From assembly GCA_036244855.1 (NCBI GenBank), contig BQKZ01000640.1:12668-38107 (forward strand): 25,440 nt of DNA, in the 5' to 3' direction. This document shows, piece after piece, positions 1 through 9,061 of the stretch. How positions within the stretch are numbered: the first letter of the stretch is position 1; each line of letters starts with the position of its first letter. This stretch comes from Temnopleurus reevesii (lineage: Eukaryota > Echinodermata > Echinoidea > Temnopleuroida > Temnopleuridae). The notes beneath the pieces were generated by a model. That model was not told the DNA's origin, searched no databases, and saw nothing but the letters and a program-made list of their open reading frames with translations. The position numbers and the translations under genes were made by a program.

Positions 1-1358
1 CTAAGGCGGTTCAACGATCATTGAGAAGGAATACTCCTTATTGGAGTGCAAACAAAATGAGTATAATAATATAAAAGGCAGGAGGGAGGAAACTAGGAGA
101 TAGGAGATCAGCTATGTAACATGTTATTCAAAAATATTTTCTTTTGCTGGATTTGTCATGCCGCTCGTCAAATTCCAGTTTTTGTGCTAATTGTAATTCT
201 ATTTATTCTTTTAAAAATTGTTCAGCCTCCCTATTATTTCGTCGCTGTCCTGGACGTGTGATACAGCGATAGAAAAGCAAAACGCATGAATCAAAAGGTT
301 GAGATGAGATAATATCATCAGTCTTCGGAGACCCCCCCCCTCCCCCTATCTGTTTCTTTTCTGTCTTTTTCATTCAGTAAATATTGTTTTTATTGAGGTT
401 ATTTCTGGGTCGGAGGACTGATTTTCTTATATTTTATCTTACTTACAGAAAAAGAACAGGGGCAGAGTTTAAGGTGGGGCCAATATTGATATTTTTTGGC
501 GGAACGGGGAACGGAGGGGGTGGGGGGGTAATCCCCTATCCCCAATATATACACACACACGCGGTCCTAAAATCCTGGTTGAATAAAGAACGTAATTAGT
601 ATCCGAATCGTACAATGAATGCTATAGTCAATCAATTAACCCAATGCTTTGGCGTTCTATATTTTTTGGGTCAGCACACTCGTCTACAAGAGCTCTGTGT
701 CCCTTGTTAGTAATAGCGTGTATTCTCCGAAATGGAAGCCCTATGGTCTGTGCGTACGACAGCTTTTTATGTGTATTATTCGGTGAGTGAGCCCTCTTCG
801 CTACGCTCTTTGGTATTACTAAATTACTATGCTTTATATAATACTAAATAATGCTCAAAGCTGTCTGGTGACAAACTTAAACCTTTTTGAAGATATGATG
901 AAAGTAACAATTGCCGTAAGGGAAAAAATCCTTTGCATTATAAGGAAAGAAAAGGTTGAAACAATGAGGCACAAAAACTGTTTAAATTTTGTGTCCCTTC
1001 ATTACTGTTTGACCTTGCCCATTTGCACAATATAAGACAGTGGTTTTCACACCAGGTTGAAAGTTTGTTGACCTGTACTTTGATTATAAATAAGGTCATA
1101 AGGGGTCATTGTCCTGACTGCAATGAAACTGAGTCTGAATAAACACAATCTCGTCTTTCATTCCCCTCTCTGTGAACTCCAACAAACAGGGCAGTATACG
1201 CTAAACATTGTAGCAGTAGTGTACATGGAGTTCAGGGCAGAATGATGTTGGCAAGCTGGTCAATTTGGTCAGGGGTCTTTGGCATAAAGTTTGACTGTTT
1301 ACATGAAATAGTGAGTGATTTGACATGCAGATGTCATGTCCATTAATAAATAACTAAT
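1..1358. other. Upstream non-coding flank, no gene recognised
   Basis: I see no recognisable coding region here. The short open frames (for example 384-599 and 829-1035) have no domain-like composition and no splice context. The stretch holds a C-run/T-rich block near 331-347, a G-rich block near 500-528 with a short CA run at 550-560, and at 1093-1108 two hexamers, AGGTCA and GGGTCA, spaced by TAAG. It may be intergenic, or part of a first intron of the liprin-beta gene, since the first coding exon starts at a splice acceptor. Confidence 0.5.
331..528. repeat. Paired C-run and G-run blocks (possible i-motif/G-quadruplex)
   Basis: A C9-T-C5 block at about 331-347 is followed some 160 bases later by runs of G4, G5 and G7 at about 505-528, with CCCC at 533-536. 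The two blocks are roughly complementary, so they could pair as a loose inverted repeat or form quadruplex-type structures. This is seen in the sequence; any function is unknown. Homopolymer runs are also prone to length errors. Confidence 0.4.
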
Positions 1359-1712
1359 ATTGGCATGAAAACATGGATTCTCTCTTATAATTATGGACTT
1401 CATCCATATACTTTGGAATGCATATTTTAGCATTAATGAATTAATTTGTTGGTTTACAAGAATTTTACGCCTCGTTGCATACATGTAAAGTTTACATATA
1501 AAATAGTCCATTTAAAAGCTTTATATGATTATACCATTTATACTTCTTCACTTCACATTGGCATGAAAATATACGGATTCTCTCTTGTTATGGACTTCAT
1601 TCATGTACTTGGGAACAACATGATATGATGATTGTTTTTAATAATGAATTCATTTTTGTGTAGAAGAATCTTTATGCCTTATTGCACATATCTACGTTTA
1701 CAAATAAATAAG
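1359..1712 (+). repeat. Two-copy direct repeat, spacing about 198 bp
   Basis: The segment starting TTGGCATGAAAACATGGATT at about 1360 recurs at about 1558. Both copies carry, in order, ATTCTCTCTT, TATGGACTTCAT, an AATGAATT stretch, a GAATnTTnnGCCT block and GTTTACA. Unit length is about 150 bases with perhaps 75 percent identity, so this is an old local duplication or two copies of one dispersed repeat. No coding potential is seen. Confidence 0.65.
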
Positions 1713-2265
1713 TCTGATATGAGTCTCTTGATGCTATAAACAATACACAAAAATGTATTTCCATGTCCATTTTCTGTAGTACTTCCTTCACACGAACAGG
1801 GATTATATTATAACCCAATGGTAGTGATTGTCACAACAGACATTTGGCAGGCACACCGTCAGTAGAATGAAGTGCATGAATGGAGCTAGAGGATGTGAGG
1901 TATTGGAACTGTCCAACCCAATAGCTTCCTGTGTTGTAGAGTTTTATGATATGTGTTTCACCCGTCAACACCTCAATATTTCCTCTCCAAAACAAATCCA
2001 TTGCCTCATTGTTCTCTACTGACAGAAAGCTGAGAATGATGATGATAATGGTGATTTCTTTTTGAAGCACACATGTCCATCAGTCATGATTTCTTGTTAA
2101 CTTTTATTGTTTGGTCATTTTGCTATTTTATCTTGGTCATTGAAGTCGAGCTGTTGCTTGTTAGATTGGTGTAGTTTCATTGCCAAACTACAATGTAAAA
2201 TTTGAAGTGACAAGCTTTTACAATATATTTGCAAACGTCCTGACAATTGATGACTTTCCTTATAT
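1713..2265. other. Non-coding stretch, nothing recognised
   Basis: AT-rich sequence with overlapping short open frames on both strands (1828-2022 +, 1831-2070 -) that look like chance. No splice-framed exon, TIR or tandem repeat stood out. Confidence 0.4.
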
Positions 2266-2403
2266 GTGCCTTTTACGGTCAGATGATCATCCGGGTATTT
2301 TTCTAGTACACTGGGTGAGGGCATTGTGTACACTGCACGAGATCACTCTGTACTAGAAAAATACCCTGAAGATCCTCTTGGATATGAACAACCGTAAAGG
2401 CAC
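2266..2403. repeat. Imperfect hairpin / MITE remnant
   Basis: Nested inverted arms are visible. GGGTATTTTTCTAGTACA at 2293-2310 is the exact reverse complement of 2349-2366 (18 of 18). Outside it, GTGCCTTTTACGGT at 2266-2279 pairs with ACCGTAAAGGCAC at 2391-2403. The loop is about 38 bases. This is typical of a palindromic non-autonomous DNA transposon. I could not define terminal ends or a target duplication. A SINE fragment follows about 25 bases downstream. Confidence 0.65.
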
Positions 2404-2427
2404 GTATTGCAATGAAGCATAGATGAC

Positions 2428-2633
2428 TTACAGTGTCATTGTGCTGCACTCAACCCAGGTGATATGAATGGGTATCTGGTACAATTTTATTCCTTGAAAA
2501 AGCTTATGCGCCTAATAGCTGCACTGCTAAAACCCGGGTAATAATGCTGCAATTGTAGAGCACTTGGGGAATTCTCATGAAGAGTTGATAAGCGCTATAT
2601 AAAAGCTGTTCATTATAATTATTATGTGTAGTT
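2428..2633 (+). mobile_element. SINE2-like fragment, plus strand, head missing
   Basis: This copy shares with the minus-strand copies at about 3741-3997, 7080-7403 and 10790-10985 the body words TTGTGCTGCACTCAACCCAG, GGGTATCTGGTA and ATTCCTTGA. It ends in AAGCGCTATATAAAAGC followed by an ATTATTATG-type tail. The tRNA-like head present in the 3741-3997 copy is absent, so it is 5' truncated, as is common for retroposed copies. The tail GCGCTATATAAA plus ATT repeats resembles the LINE 3' end at about 6360-6425. Confidence 0.65.
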
Positions 2634-3540
2634 GAAGGTCACTGCAGACCAGGGATCAATGGTAGTGAGTTCAAATGGCTGGCTTCATGATAGGATAGAA
2701 TGAAATGATTAATTAGGCTTTCATTTGACAAGAATGTAGTGATTACTCTATTAACATGCTGAGTAGCCTGCTGTGCATTGTTGGGAGTTTACCTCAATTA
2801 TATTTTCTACATTCTTAGAGGATAAATGTCTTTGCTGTAATGCAATCATGATTACAGTGAGTTAACTATAATTCATGTCAAACGTAGGTGTACAGAAATC
2901 ATGCTTAAGAATGGAACATTTGAAGCAACCAAGCTTTTTATTGTAGCGCAAGAGAAAGTCAATGAAACAGCAGCAAATCAGCACCAAGCTTTAACGGATA
3001 AACACGTTCAAAATTTTTTTGTAATGATATTTTCGATACCAATAATAATGGTGTTAATTTGATAATACAAAAAAACAATTTTTATAGTGGTTAATTCCAA
3101 ACAGGTTCCGATTGCATTTCATAATGAATCAATCAATGATCATACAATTAGATTTTCTTTGTTTTTCCCCAAGGGTTGGGAGGTATATTCCAAAAGAGAT
3201 AATGATCCACCTCATACTAGTAAGAAGTTATTTTGTAAGGATCTAGGTTTTGATCCTAAATGTTCTATGTCCCTGTTCACCCGTTTTATGATACCAAAAC
3301 AAATCAAAGGATAATTTGGTATAAAATAATCTATCCATTACATTAAATGAATATTCTCCTTTTTGTCTGAACGCTGCATGTATGCGAGTGTGAAAGTGAT
3401 CATAGGACAGCCATACCCGCTGAAGAAAACAGTCTCCTGTTGATGAAAATCAGACTGTTGAAAATATGAGCTCCTTCCCCTTTGTAGCATGCATGTACAC
3501 TGTACTAGAAACACCATAGTGCAGGGTGCTACAAGACGGT
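2634..3540. other. Non-coding stretch with one unrecognised short open frame
   Basis: Mostly AT-rich sequence without recognisable repeats. A frame open from 3066 to a TAA at 3312-3314 could encode about 80 residues, including the string NESINDHTIRFSLFFPKGW. It has no ATG near its 5' end, no domain I recognise and no splice signals that fit. It could be a relic of a transposon protein or chance; I do not call it a gene. Confidence 0.35.
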
Positions 3541-3695
3541 TTTGCACCACTTGCCCGACATTAAAAGTGGCTTCTCAAATTAATGGCCCAACACCATTTC
3601 TACATGTCTTTTTGGGCAAGTGACAATCTTAATACATGTACTTGCCCAATGGCTCAATTTTGTTGCCCTGGGCATTCGGGCAAGTGGGTTTGTAG
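3540..3695. repeat. Small fold-back element with ACTTGCCC words
   Basis: CCACTTGCCCGA at 3547-3558 is the exact reverse complement of 3676-3687. Inside, TTGGGCAAGT at 3612-3621 pairs exactly with ACTTGCCCAA at 3640-3649. The same core word therefore occurs four times in alternating orientation within about 145 bases. This architecture fits a short MITE-like fold-back repeat. It abuts the tail side of the next SINE. No clear target duplication was found. Confidence 0.6.
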
Positions 3696-3740
3696 CGCCT
3701 TGGGGTGTACATGTACTCACAAGATAGGCTGGGACAGCTT

Positions 3741-3997
3741 GCTGAATAATAGCGCTTAATAATGCAAAGTGTTTCTATAAACCGCTATGTGCATTATTAA
3801 CCAGCTATAGCATGGCTACCATTTGGCTCTCACTGCATTCAAGGAATTTCTTCCTACCAAGACCCATTCACCTCACCTTGGTTGAGTGCAGCACAATGTG
3901 GATAAATATCTTGCTGAATGAAATTAGTGTCATGGGTTGGATTCGAACCTAAAACATTCGGGTTTAAAGGCGAGAGTCAGAACCACGACACCATGAA
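3741..3997 (-). mobile_element. tRNA-derived SINE (SINE2 type), minus strand
   Basis: Read on the minus strand, the right end holds a pol III-like promoter. A B-box GGTTCGAATCC lies at 3939-3949 (exact consensus), and an A-box-like TGGTGTCGTGG lies at about 3983-3993, followed by a CTGACTCTCGCCTTT stretch. The body shared with other copies follows (TTGTGCTGCACTCAACC, GGAAGAAATTCCTTGAATGC) and the tail is TTAAGCGCTATTATT. This is the best preserved head among the four copies here. Known biology: such elements use LINE machinery and an internal pol III promoter. Confidence 0.75.
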
Positions 3998-4850
3998 ATA
4001 CAAAGATCGGGAAAGGGAGATAGCATAAAGTCTGCTGAATACAAGGCTTCATTCACTTGGGAAAGTTATCTATTTTCTTCCACTTCTATATCTACAGTAC
4101 GTACAGTATTTCTAAATTGAGAGAGAATTTAAAGTGTTTTGACCAAGCTGCATGGAGAGAGCTACGTACGTAGGCCCCAACCAAGATCTAGGTTAACAGA
4201 GGGTGTGATGGGAGAGGGTTGATCAATTATTCATCACACGCTTCTAGATGTGCATTCAAAGCAAGAGTCAAGAGCATTGCACGTATAGGAGAGATGGAAG
4301 CAAATCGACACCATTTAAAATTGTTTGAGTAAAATACCTAAAAAGAATAAAGCTACATGTATGTAAAATATGTACTGTATTAAAGTTCATGGAAATATGT
4401 TCACTTTTCATTGTTTGATCGAGGTACTTGTTCATGTTCATGTATACCTTGGTAAAGATGTTTGTTGTTGAGAGGATGAATGATTTTGGTTTAATGCAAT
4501 TTAGTGCATGCTTCTATTTCTCAAAGTACATTAGCTTCGGAAGGGAGGAATTCCTGTTTTATTGATTTGAGAGTGAGGAAGATGCTATGGTAACCATGGC
4601 AACAGGTAGATTTAACACGTTTGTTTCTCAGGTTTAGCTTGGAATGGGTGAAAAGCAGAGTGGTACTCATGCACAGGCTATTGAATCCAGGCAGTTTACT
4701 TACACTTTATAACCAGAGATGGGATCCCACCTCCCTGCACTAATTGTGGGAATGTTTGCGTCTGTAGAGGAAGTCTAGCATAGCTCCCTAAATACCTGTT
4801 AATCTACCTGGCTGTTGTCCACATACATGTAGATTTCCCTTTCCAGACAC
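3998..4850. other. Non-coding stretch, nothing recognised
   Basis: No supported exon, RNA gene or structured repeat. It contains two TACATGTA octamers (4354-4361, 4824-4831). The sequence composition is ordinary for the window. Confidence 0.4.
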
Positions 4851-5041
4851 AGTTAATTCTTGTTTGCAAGTTCAGACCCTAGACTTTCCGTGTGAGCATG
4901 TGCAGAGCATGATAGAGTATGCAATCTTTCACTCCATGACACTGCATTGCTATTATTAAAAGGATATAGCAATGCAGTGTGTCATGTACACTGTATGCTT
5001 ACATCGAAAGCCTAGGGTCTGTACTCACAGACTAGTTAATT
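4851..5041. mobile_element. Palindromic MITE, copy 1, with 8-bp target duplication
   Basis: The left arm (about 4859-4920, with CAGACCCTAGACTTTC, GCATG and CAGAGCATGATA) is an imperfect inverted copy of the right arm (about 4975-5033, with ACATCGAAAGCCTAGGGTCT). The inner stem GACACTGCATTGCTAT pairs with ATAGCAATGCAGTGT. Flanking direct repeats AGTTAATT at 4851-4858 and 5034-5041 look like an 8-bp target site duplication. A sister copy lies at 15774-15944 in intron 2. There is no coding capacity; the open frame 4972-5289 simply reads through the element. An 8-bp duplication is compatible with hAT, P or Merlin-type transposases, among others. Confidence 0.75.
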
Positions 5042-5737
5042 TTATTCATGCTCCTAATAATGTACATAGATACTGTATGGTATGTGTTCGAGAATATGCA
5101 GGATTGGTGCAGCCATGGATGGTACATTATACATGTACATGGCTTGAAAGAATGCATAATTCTAACCACAGAGTCTATGCCTTAGCGAGGATCAATTTAT
5201 TTTCTTGTGGATTACCGTTTTATATCTTTTACGTTTATCGTTTCCATGACAACCAGTTGAAAGCACTCATAATATTAAAGAAAATATAATTTCATGCATG
5301 TATGTTTTCTCTTCCACTTTTGGACAACAAAATCTCTTGATCAGCAAACACTGTACATTTTCAAAATGTCCAGTGTATGCATCAATTGTGTATGTGTAAT
5401 TTTATATTAAAGCAACTTTGTTAAAGATGAAAGGTGGTCCCTCCATTTCATTCAATCAATATTTATCTGAAACTTGTGTTATTGCCTTATGAAAGCATGC
5501 ATAGTATTTCTTTGAAACAAGAACAGTAACACTGAAATAGTAGAACTTTCATTTGCTCATAATTTAATAATGATTTATACACCTCCTGATTTAATACTTA
5601 ATTTGAAAAATTGCTCTAAATTCAGATGTAATTGCATAGTAGTGAGTAGATAGATAGCAAAGTAGATGAATGTTGATATGATATTGAGAGTTTGACTTCT
5701 TTTCTTCCTTCCCACCTGTTCACCTTCCCTGATATAG
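5042..5737 (+). promoter_or_regulatory. PPFIBP1: Non-coding stretch ending in a splice acceptor
   Basis: Most of this stretch shows nothing. Its last 40 bases are a pyrimidine-rich tract (TTCTTTTCTTCCTTCCC, then CCTGTTCACCTTCCCT) leading to GATATAG, with AG at 5736-5737; a second AG follows at 5740-5741. This is a strong candidate 3' splice site directly before the first coding exon. If used, the exon begins at 5738 and carries about 37 bases of 5' UTR, and the transcription start and promoter must be further upstream. No TATA box or promoter can be assigned here with confidence. Confidence 0.55.
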
Positions 5738-5774
5738 ATAGGATTGATTGGATTGAGTAACCACGGCAACCAAG

Positions 5775-5847
5775 ATGACCAATCTAGCATCTGATGCGAG
5801 CCAGATGTTAGCTGCTGCCTTGGAGCAGATGGATGATATCATTGCAG
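5775..5847 (+). CDS. PPFIBP1: Liprin-beta, coding exon 1 (N-terminus)
   Basis: Encodes residues 1-24 plus the first base of codon 25. The peptide ASDASQMLAAALEQMDDIIA matches the conserved start of liprin-beta proteins (family memory: SDASDMLAAALEQMDGIIAG). Liprin-betas are cytoplasmic coiled-coil/SAM scaffolds that bind liprin-alpha near LAR-type receptor phosphatases and at cell-edge and synaptic sites. The ATG at 5775 is chosen because it opens the conserved block, has A at -3, and an in-frame TGA lies just upstream at 5754-5756. The exon ends in a consensus donor, CAG followed by GTAACA at 5848, in phase 1. It probably begins at the acceptor at 5737/5738. The gene may be the single invertebrate counterpart of both vertebrate PPFIBP1 and PPFIBP2, so the symbol names the family. 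Confidence 0.9.
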
Positions 5848-5961
5848 GTAACACAATGACTTTACACCAAATTATCTATTAGGATGGAAATTATAATGAA
5901 ACAGATTACATTTAGGCCCATGAAACACAAGCACAAAATCATGTAAAAGCCTTTTGTTGGT

Positions 5962-6200
5962 ATGCAATATACCAGTTCTCCAATTACATGTAATTCAAAT
6001 TATGCATGTTTCTTGCTAACAAAAGTTAGGGTATTCTTTAAACCTGTTACTAACAATTTTGTAATTAAAGCGAATATCGAGTACTTGCAAAGTACGCAAT
6101 ATACCAGTTCTCCAATTACATATAATTCAAATTATGCATGTTTTTTTGCTAACAAAAGTTCGGGTATTCTTTAAATCTGTTACTAACAATTTTGTAATTA
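5962..6200 (+). repeat. Two-copy direct repeat, spacing 132 bp
   Basis: The block beginning GCAATATACCAGTTCTCC near 5964 and ending in CTAACAATTTTGTAATTA near 6069 is repeated from about 6096 to 6200. Differences between the copies are few, for example ACATGTAATT against ACATATAATT and GTTAGGG against GTTCGGG. Identity is about 94 percent, so the duplication is fairly recent. It lies inside the arms of the 5877-6645 element. Confidence 0.85.
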
Positions 6201-6202
6201 AT

Positions 6203-6442
6203 GGGCCAATTGCACAAAATGGTCCGAGCTAGAAGAAGGGGAAATATTCAAACAGAATTTAAAAACCTACCTTTTCAACATCGCATATAATTAATTTCGT
6301 CCCTGTGTTTATTTTCTTGAACTTCTATCTTACTATACACATTTTCCAGTTGCGCCTTGAGCATTTTCGTGAAAAGTGGATTTGGCGCCATATAAATCAT
6401 ATATATTATTATTATTATTATTATTTCATGCAATTGGCCCCT
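6203..6442 (+). mobile_element. LINE 3' end (C-terminal ORF2 remnant, 3' UTR, ATT tail)
   Basis: The frame at 6226-6292 reads ELEEGEIFKQNLKTYLFNIAYN and then a stop. Phrases of the type FKxxLKTYLF just before a stop are characteristic of the C-terminus of many LINE reverse transcriptases (CR1/L2 and related). After it comes a short 3' UTR with TGCGCCTTGAGCATTTTCGT and GGCGCCATATAAATC, and then about seven ATT units. The copy is heavily 5' truncated and dead. It is bracketed by GGGCCAATTGCA (6203-6214) and its inverse TGCAATTGGCCC (about 6430-6441), which more likely belong to the host element. Confidence 0.7.
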
Positions 6443-6859
6443 ATTTGCATGCATAATATTGCTATGTCGGACAATCCTCAGACAAGCTTTTGTGTGAAAG
6501 TTATGCCAAACATTTGCATCAATTAATGAATCAACTAGTCTATAATGTATCAACAAAAGGCATTCACATTTTATTATTTGTGTTTCATGGGCCGTAATAC
6601 ATGTAATCTGTTTCATAATCTTAATTTCCATTACACCTTAATAACAGTTTATTGATAACAATTCTGACCAAGTGAATTGAAGGTTGTATGATAATTTTGT
6701 GATAGGATTTTATTAAATGTTATAATGAATGATGCATGCCAAGCATCCCTGCCCCCTGTACTCCTTCCCTAGTCCCTCTGTTCTGTCCCCTCTCCCTTCT
6801 CCCCAACCAAATAAAAATATTCAATTTAGTGCTGAGAGAGTCAGAAAAATATACTGCAG

Positions 6860-7100
6860 CTCTGAAAAGAAAGAAATAATGATGATAAAAAATAACAAAT
6901 AATAATAAATTATAATAGTAATAACGATAAGATTTGTAACAAAAAAAAATGATCATATTAATAATCATGCTAATAATAAATGATAACAATACTAAGAACA
7001 ATAACAATGATAATAACAACAATATAATAGTAATAATACTTATGTTTTGGATTTTTATCTTGCCTTACAATGACTAATAATAATAGTAATAATAATGGTG
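6860..7100. repeat. Degenerate AAT/AAC-rich simple repeat
   Basis: A long run of AATAAT, AATAAC and GATAAT units interrupted by other bases, with an A9 run near 6940. Its right end (7073-7095) grades into the tail of the minus-strand SINE, as expected for a retroposon with an ATT tail. No coding content; the long minus-strand frame over it is low complexity. Confidence 0.8.
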
Positions 7101-7403
7101 GCTACTTGTATACATGTAGCGCACAGGTCCACCTTATCGGTACTCATGGCGCTGAAAGCTTTACAATTTTACGGTATTACCCGGTCACTGAATGGCAATT
7201 CAAGCCTAGCATCAAGGCAGTCATTTGGCGCAACACATTGTTATATAGTGTGTTACTGTCTCCTACCAGTCCCTAATCCACACCTGGGTAGAGTGCAGCT
7301 TTGTGGATAAATATATTGCTGAAGGAAAGTAATGCACTGATGGGATTTAAACTCACAACCTCGTGGTTGAAAGACGAGAGTTAGCACCACTACCCTACAT
7401 GTA
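7080..7403 (-). mobile_element. tRNA-derived SINE, minus strand, near full length
   Basis: On the minus strand the head at about 7342-7400 reads TAGTGGTGCTAACTCTCGTC, then GAGGTTGTGAGTTTAAATCC, a degenerate A-box and B-box pair in the same arrangement as the copy at 3741-3997. The body includes CAGCAATATATTTATCCACA and CTGCACTCTACCCAGGTGTG. The tail is an ATT-type run at 7073-7095, so this copy appears to keep both ends. The B-box is mutated (AGTTTAAATCC), so pol III activity is doubtful. Confidence 0.7.
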
Positions 7404-7846
7404 TGACTCCTCCAAATCATTTTTGAAACCGGTTATGATAGAGAAGATATTTTAATCTTTCGGTGAACTTAAGAGGACGATCCTAAATTGATGAGTTTGC
7501 GTGTATGTGTGTGTGTATAGATTTGGGACATGCGTGTGTGTGTAATTGATTGTGTCCTGTGACTTCATCTGATGTCATATTGATCAAGTTTCAGTTCTTT
7601 TGCAGATTATTCCAAATATTCCCTGATTTTGTTCAGTTTCACCATGAGTAATGAAAGTTGACCTGACAGCCACATACTTGGAGGATTCAGTTATTGAGTT
7701 CCTCCAATTGATATATTTTTCATTTACTTGCACATCCAAATTTTGTTCTTGGTTAGATTAATTTTTTTTGTTTCATAAACATGTAGTTGGTGGCATAAAA
7801 AATAAAGGAAGTCCCTTGTCATTCACACAGGTGACCTAAGTAGTTA
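7404..7846. repeat. Mostly unremarkable; TG-rich microsatellite at 7501-7546
   Basis: TG/TATG dinucleotide runs at 7501-7518 and 7530-7546 flank a short unique block. The rest of this stretch shows nothing I can name. Confidence 0.6.
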
Positions 7847-8291
7847 CAATGTACGGGTACTACCGACGAGTCCAACAGCCCACGAGTCCGACAGCTCATG
7901 AGGCCGACATTTTGAATAATTGGTGCACGAAATAGACATTACATAAAAAGGATTAGAGTCAGACAACTCATTAATCCGACAAAATTATGAAAACGCACAT
8001 GATTACGACCGAACATAAAATTTGCAAATGAGACCGACTCTAGGTAAAATTGGTCTATTAGTCCGACAGTTAGTCCGACAACTACAATGTATATTTACGT
8101 TAGTCGGTCTCGTAGGTCTGTTTGCATGCTGTCGGGCTCAAAGCAAATAATTTGTCAGTGACGATCTTGCGAGCATGAAAGTCAAAATGTCTAGCTCGAA
8201 CCTCATTTTGAAAATTGTCGATGTAGTAGGCTTATATTCATTTCCGTCGGACTCGTGAGCTGTCGGACTAGTGGGCTGCTCCCCAATGTAC
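7847..8291. mobile_element. Fold-back element of GTCCGAC words with 8-bp target duplication
   Basis: CAATGTAC at 7847-7854 is repeated exactly at 8284-8291 and looks like an 8-bp target duplication. Inside, 7876-7908 (CAGCCCACGAGTCCGACAGC and onward) matches the reverse complement of 8246-8278 (CAGCCCACTAGTCCGACAGC and onward) with three mismatches in 33. Both outer ends begin GGG on their own strand. The element is 429 bases, has no coding frame, and its interior is filled with further GTCCGAC/GTCGGAC words in both orientations. The duplication length suggests hAT-, P- or Merlin-type mobilisation; the ends do not let me choose. Confidence 0.85.
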
Positions 8292-8831
8292 TAAGTGTCT
8301 TTACTGTGTATATCTGTAGAGACTATTAACCAAACAATATTCACACAGTATTTGAACACAATACTGCTTCCCAATATGATTCAGAGTTGTTTTTATTTAC
8401 CAGCTCTCTATCCCAAGTGAACTGTAGTAAACTGGTCTGATGCATACTGCCTATTCACTGTATGATGTCATGCATGATAATATCTCGCCTATAATAGGTC
8501 TAAATGCCAGATTTCATACACTACTGGAACTGAATGTATAGTTCTATTTAGAGAGAGTCAACACTCAACTACAGTCATGGATAATTGTTACAATGCTACT
8601 AGAGATTTAAACAGTCGCACTCTAAACCATGCATGTGGCCTGTACATACAGGAAGTAATGAAGGAGAATTACTTTGGTTTCATGTAATTCATGCTGATAA
8701 TTGATCTTGATTGTATCATTACAGTACACTGTGTTTCAGAATCCACTCATTAATGGTACTGGTCGTACACATTGAATGCAAACTAGTTAAAATATAGCAA
8801 CATTTTCTGAGGAGTATTTTGATGTTTGCAG
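8292..8831. other. End of intron 1, nothing recognised
   Basis: No repeat or coding sequence recognised. It ends in GATGTTTGCAG, the acceptor of coding exon 2. The polypyrimidine tract is weak, mixed T and G. Confidence 0.5.
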
Positions 8832-9061
8832 GTACGAGACTGCAAGGAATGGACTATGATAATGGACCTGTTGTAACTCACAACCAAGTTAACATTACGC
8901 ATCCTAAAGAGAATGGATCTCATGCTGATGTCCCAAGACTGATCGATGAACTACGATACGCAGCAGAGAGGGCGGTAGAGAACGGAGAAGAGAATCTACT
9001 TCGTGATCGAGTGGAAGATTCTACCAGACAGTACATTGTACGCTTGCTTGGTGATAAGAAG
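8832..9061 (+). CDS. PPFIBP1: Liprin-beta, coding exon 2
   Basis: Encodes residues 25-101. Joined to exon 1 it completes Gly25 and continues TRLQGMDYDNGPVV, then PRLIDELRYAAERAVENGEE, LLRDRVEDSTRQYIVRLLGD and KK. The second half aligns with the conserved liprin-beta block following the N-terminal motif (family memory: LVEDLRGLLEMM, then a DSTAETLVEWL-like segment), with helical, coiled-coil-prone spacing. The first half (residues 27-52) is polar and poorly conserved. The acceptor is TTTGCAG, the donor is AAG followed by GTAAGG, and the exon leaves phase 0. An ATG-initiated open frame from 8819 covers the exon but begins inside the intron, so the spliced start at 5775 is preferred. Codon use is ordinary and no breaks are seen. 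Confidence 0.9.

Larger units (their letters stand above)
5877..6645. mobile_element. Composite element with about 95-bp inverted arms
   Basis: The left arm (about 5877-5968) contains GAAACAGATTACAT, GGCCCATGAAACACAA and GCCTTTTGTTG. These recur inverted in the right arm (about 6540-6645) as CAACAAAAGGC, TTGTGTTTCATGGGCC and ATGTAATCTGTTTC. Between the arms lie a two-copy direct repeat (5962-6200) and a LINE 3' end. I read this as a fold-back or TIR element that gained an internal duplication and a retroposon insertion. It starts only about 30 bases after the exon 1 donor. No target duplication was resolved. Confidence 0.65.
5848..8831 (+). other. PPFIBP1: Liprin-beta intron 1
   Basis: GT-AG intron of 2,984 bases, donor GTAACA at 5848 and acceptor TTTGCAG ending at 8831, separating codon 25 after its first base. 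It is largely filled with the composite inverted repeat at 5877-6645, AAT-rich DNA, a SINE and the fold-back element at 7847-8291. The stretches 7404-7846 and 8292-8831 show nothing beyond a TG-rich run. Confidence 0.85.

Noticed and set aside
3066..3314. Roughly 80-codon frame containing NESINDHTIRFSLFFPKGW
   Set aside because: No ATG start, no splice-consistent borders, no recognised family. Left as an unassigned relic at most.
3939..3993. A functional tRNA gene at the A-box/B-box pair
   Set aside because: No cloverleaf can be drawn with acceptor and anticodon stems, and the box pair is followed by the SINE body seen elsewhere in the window.
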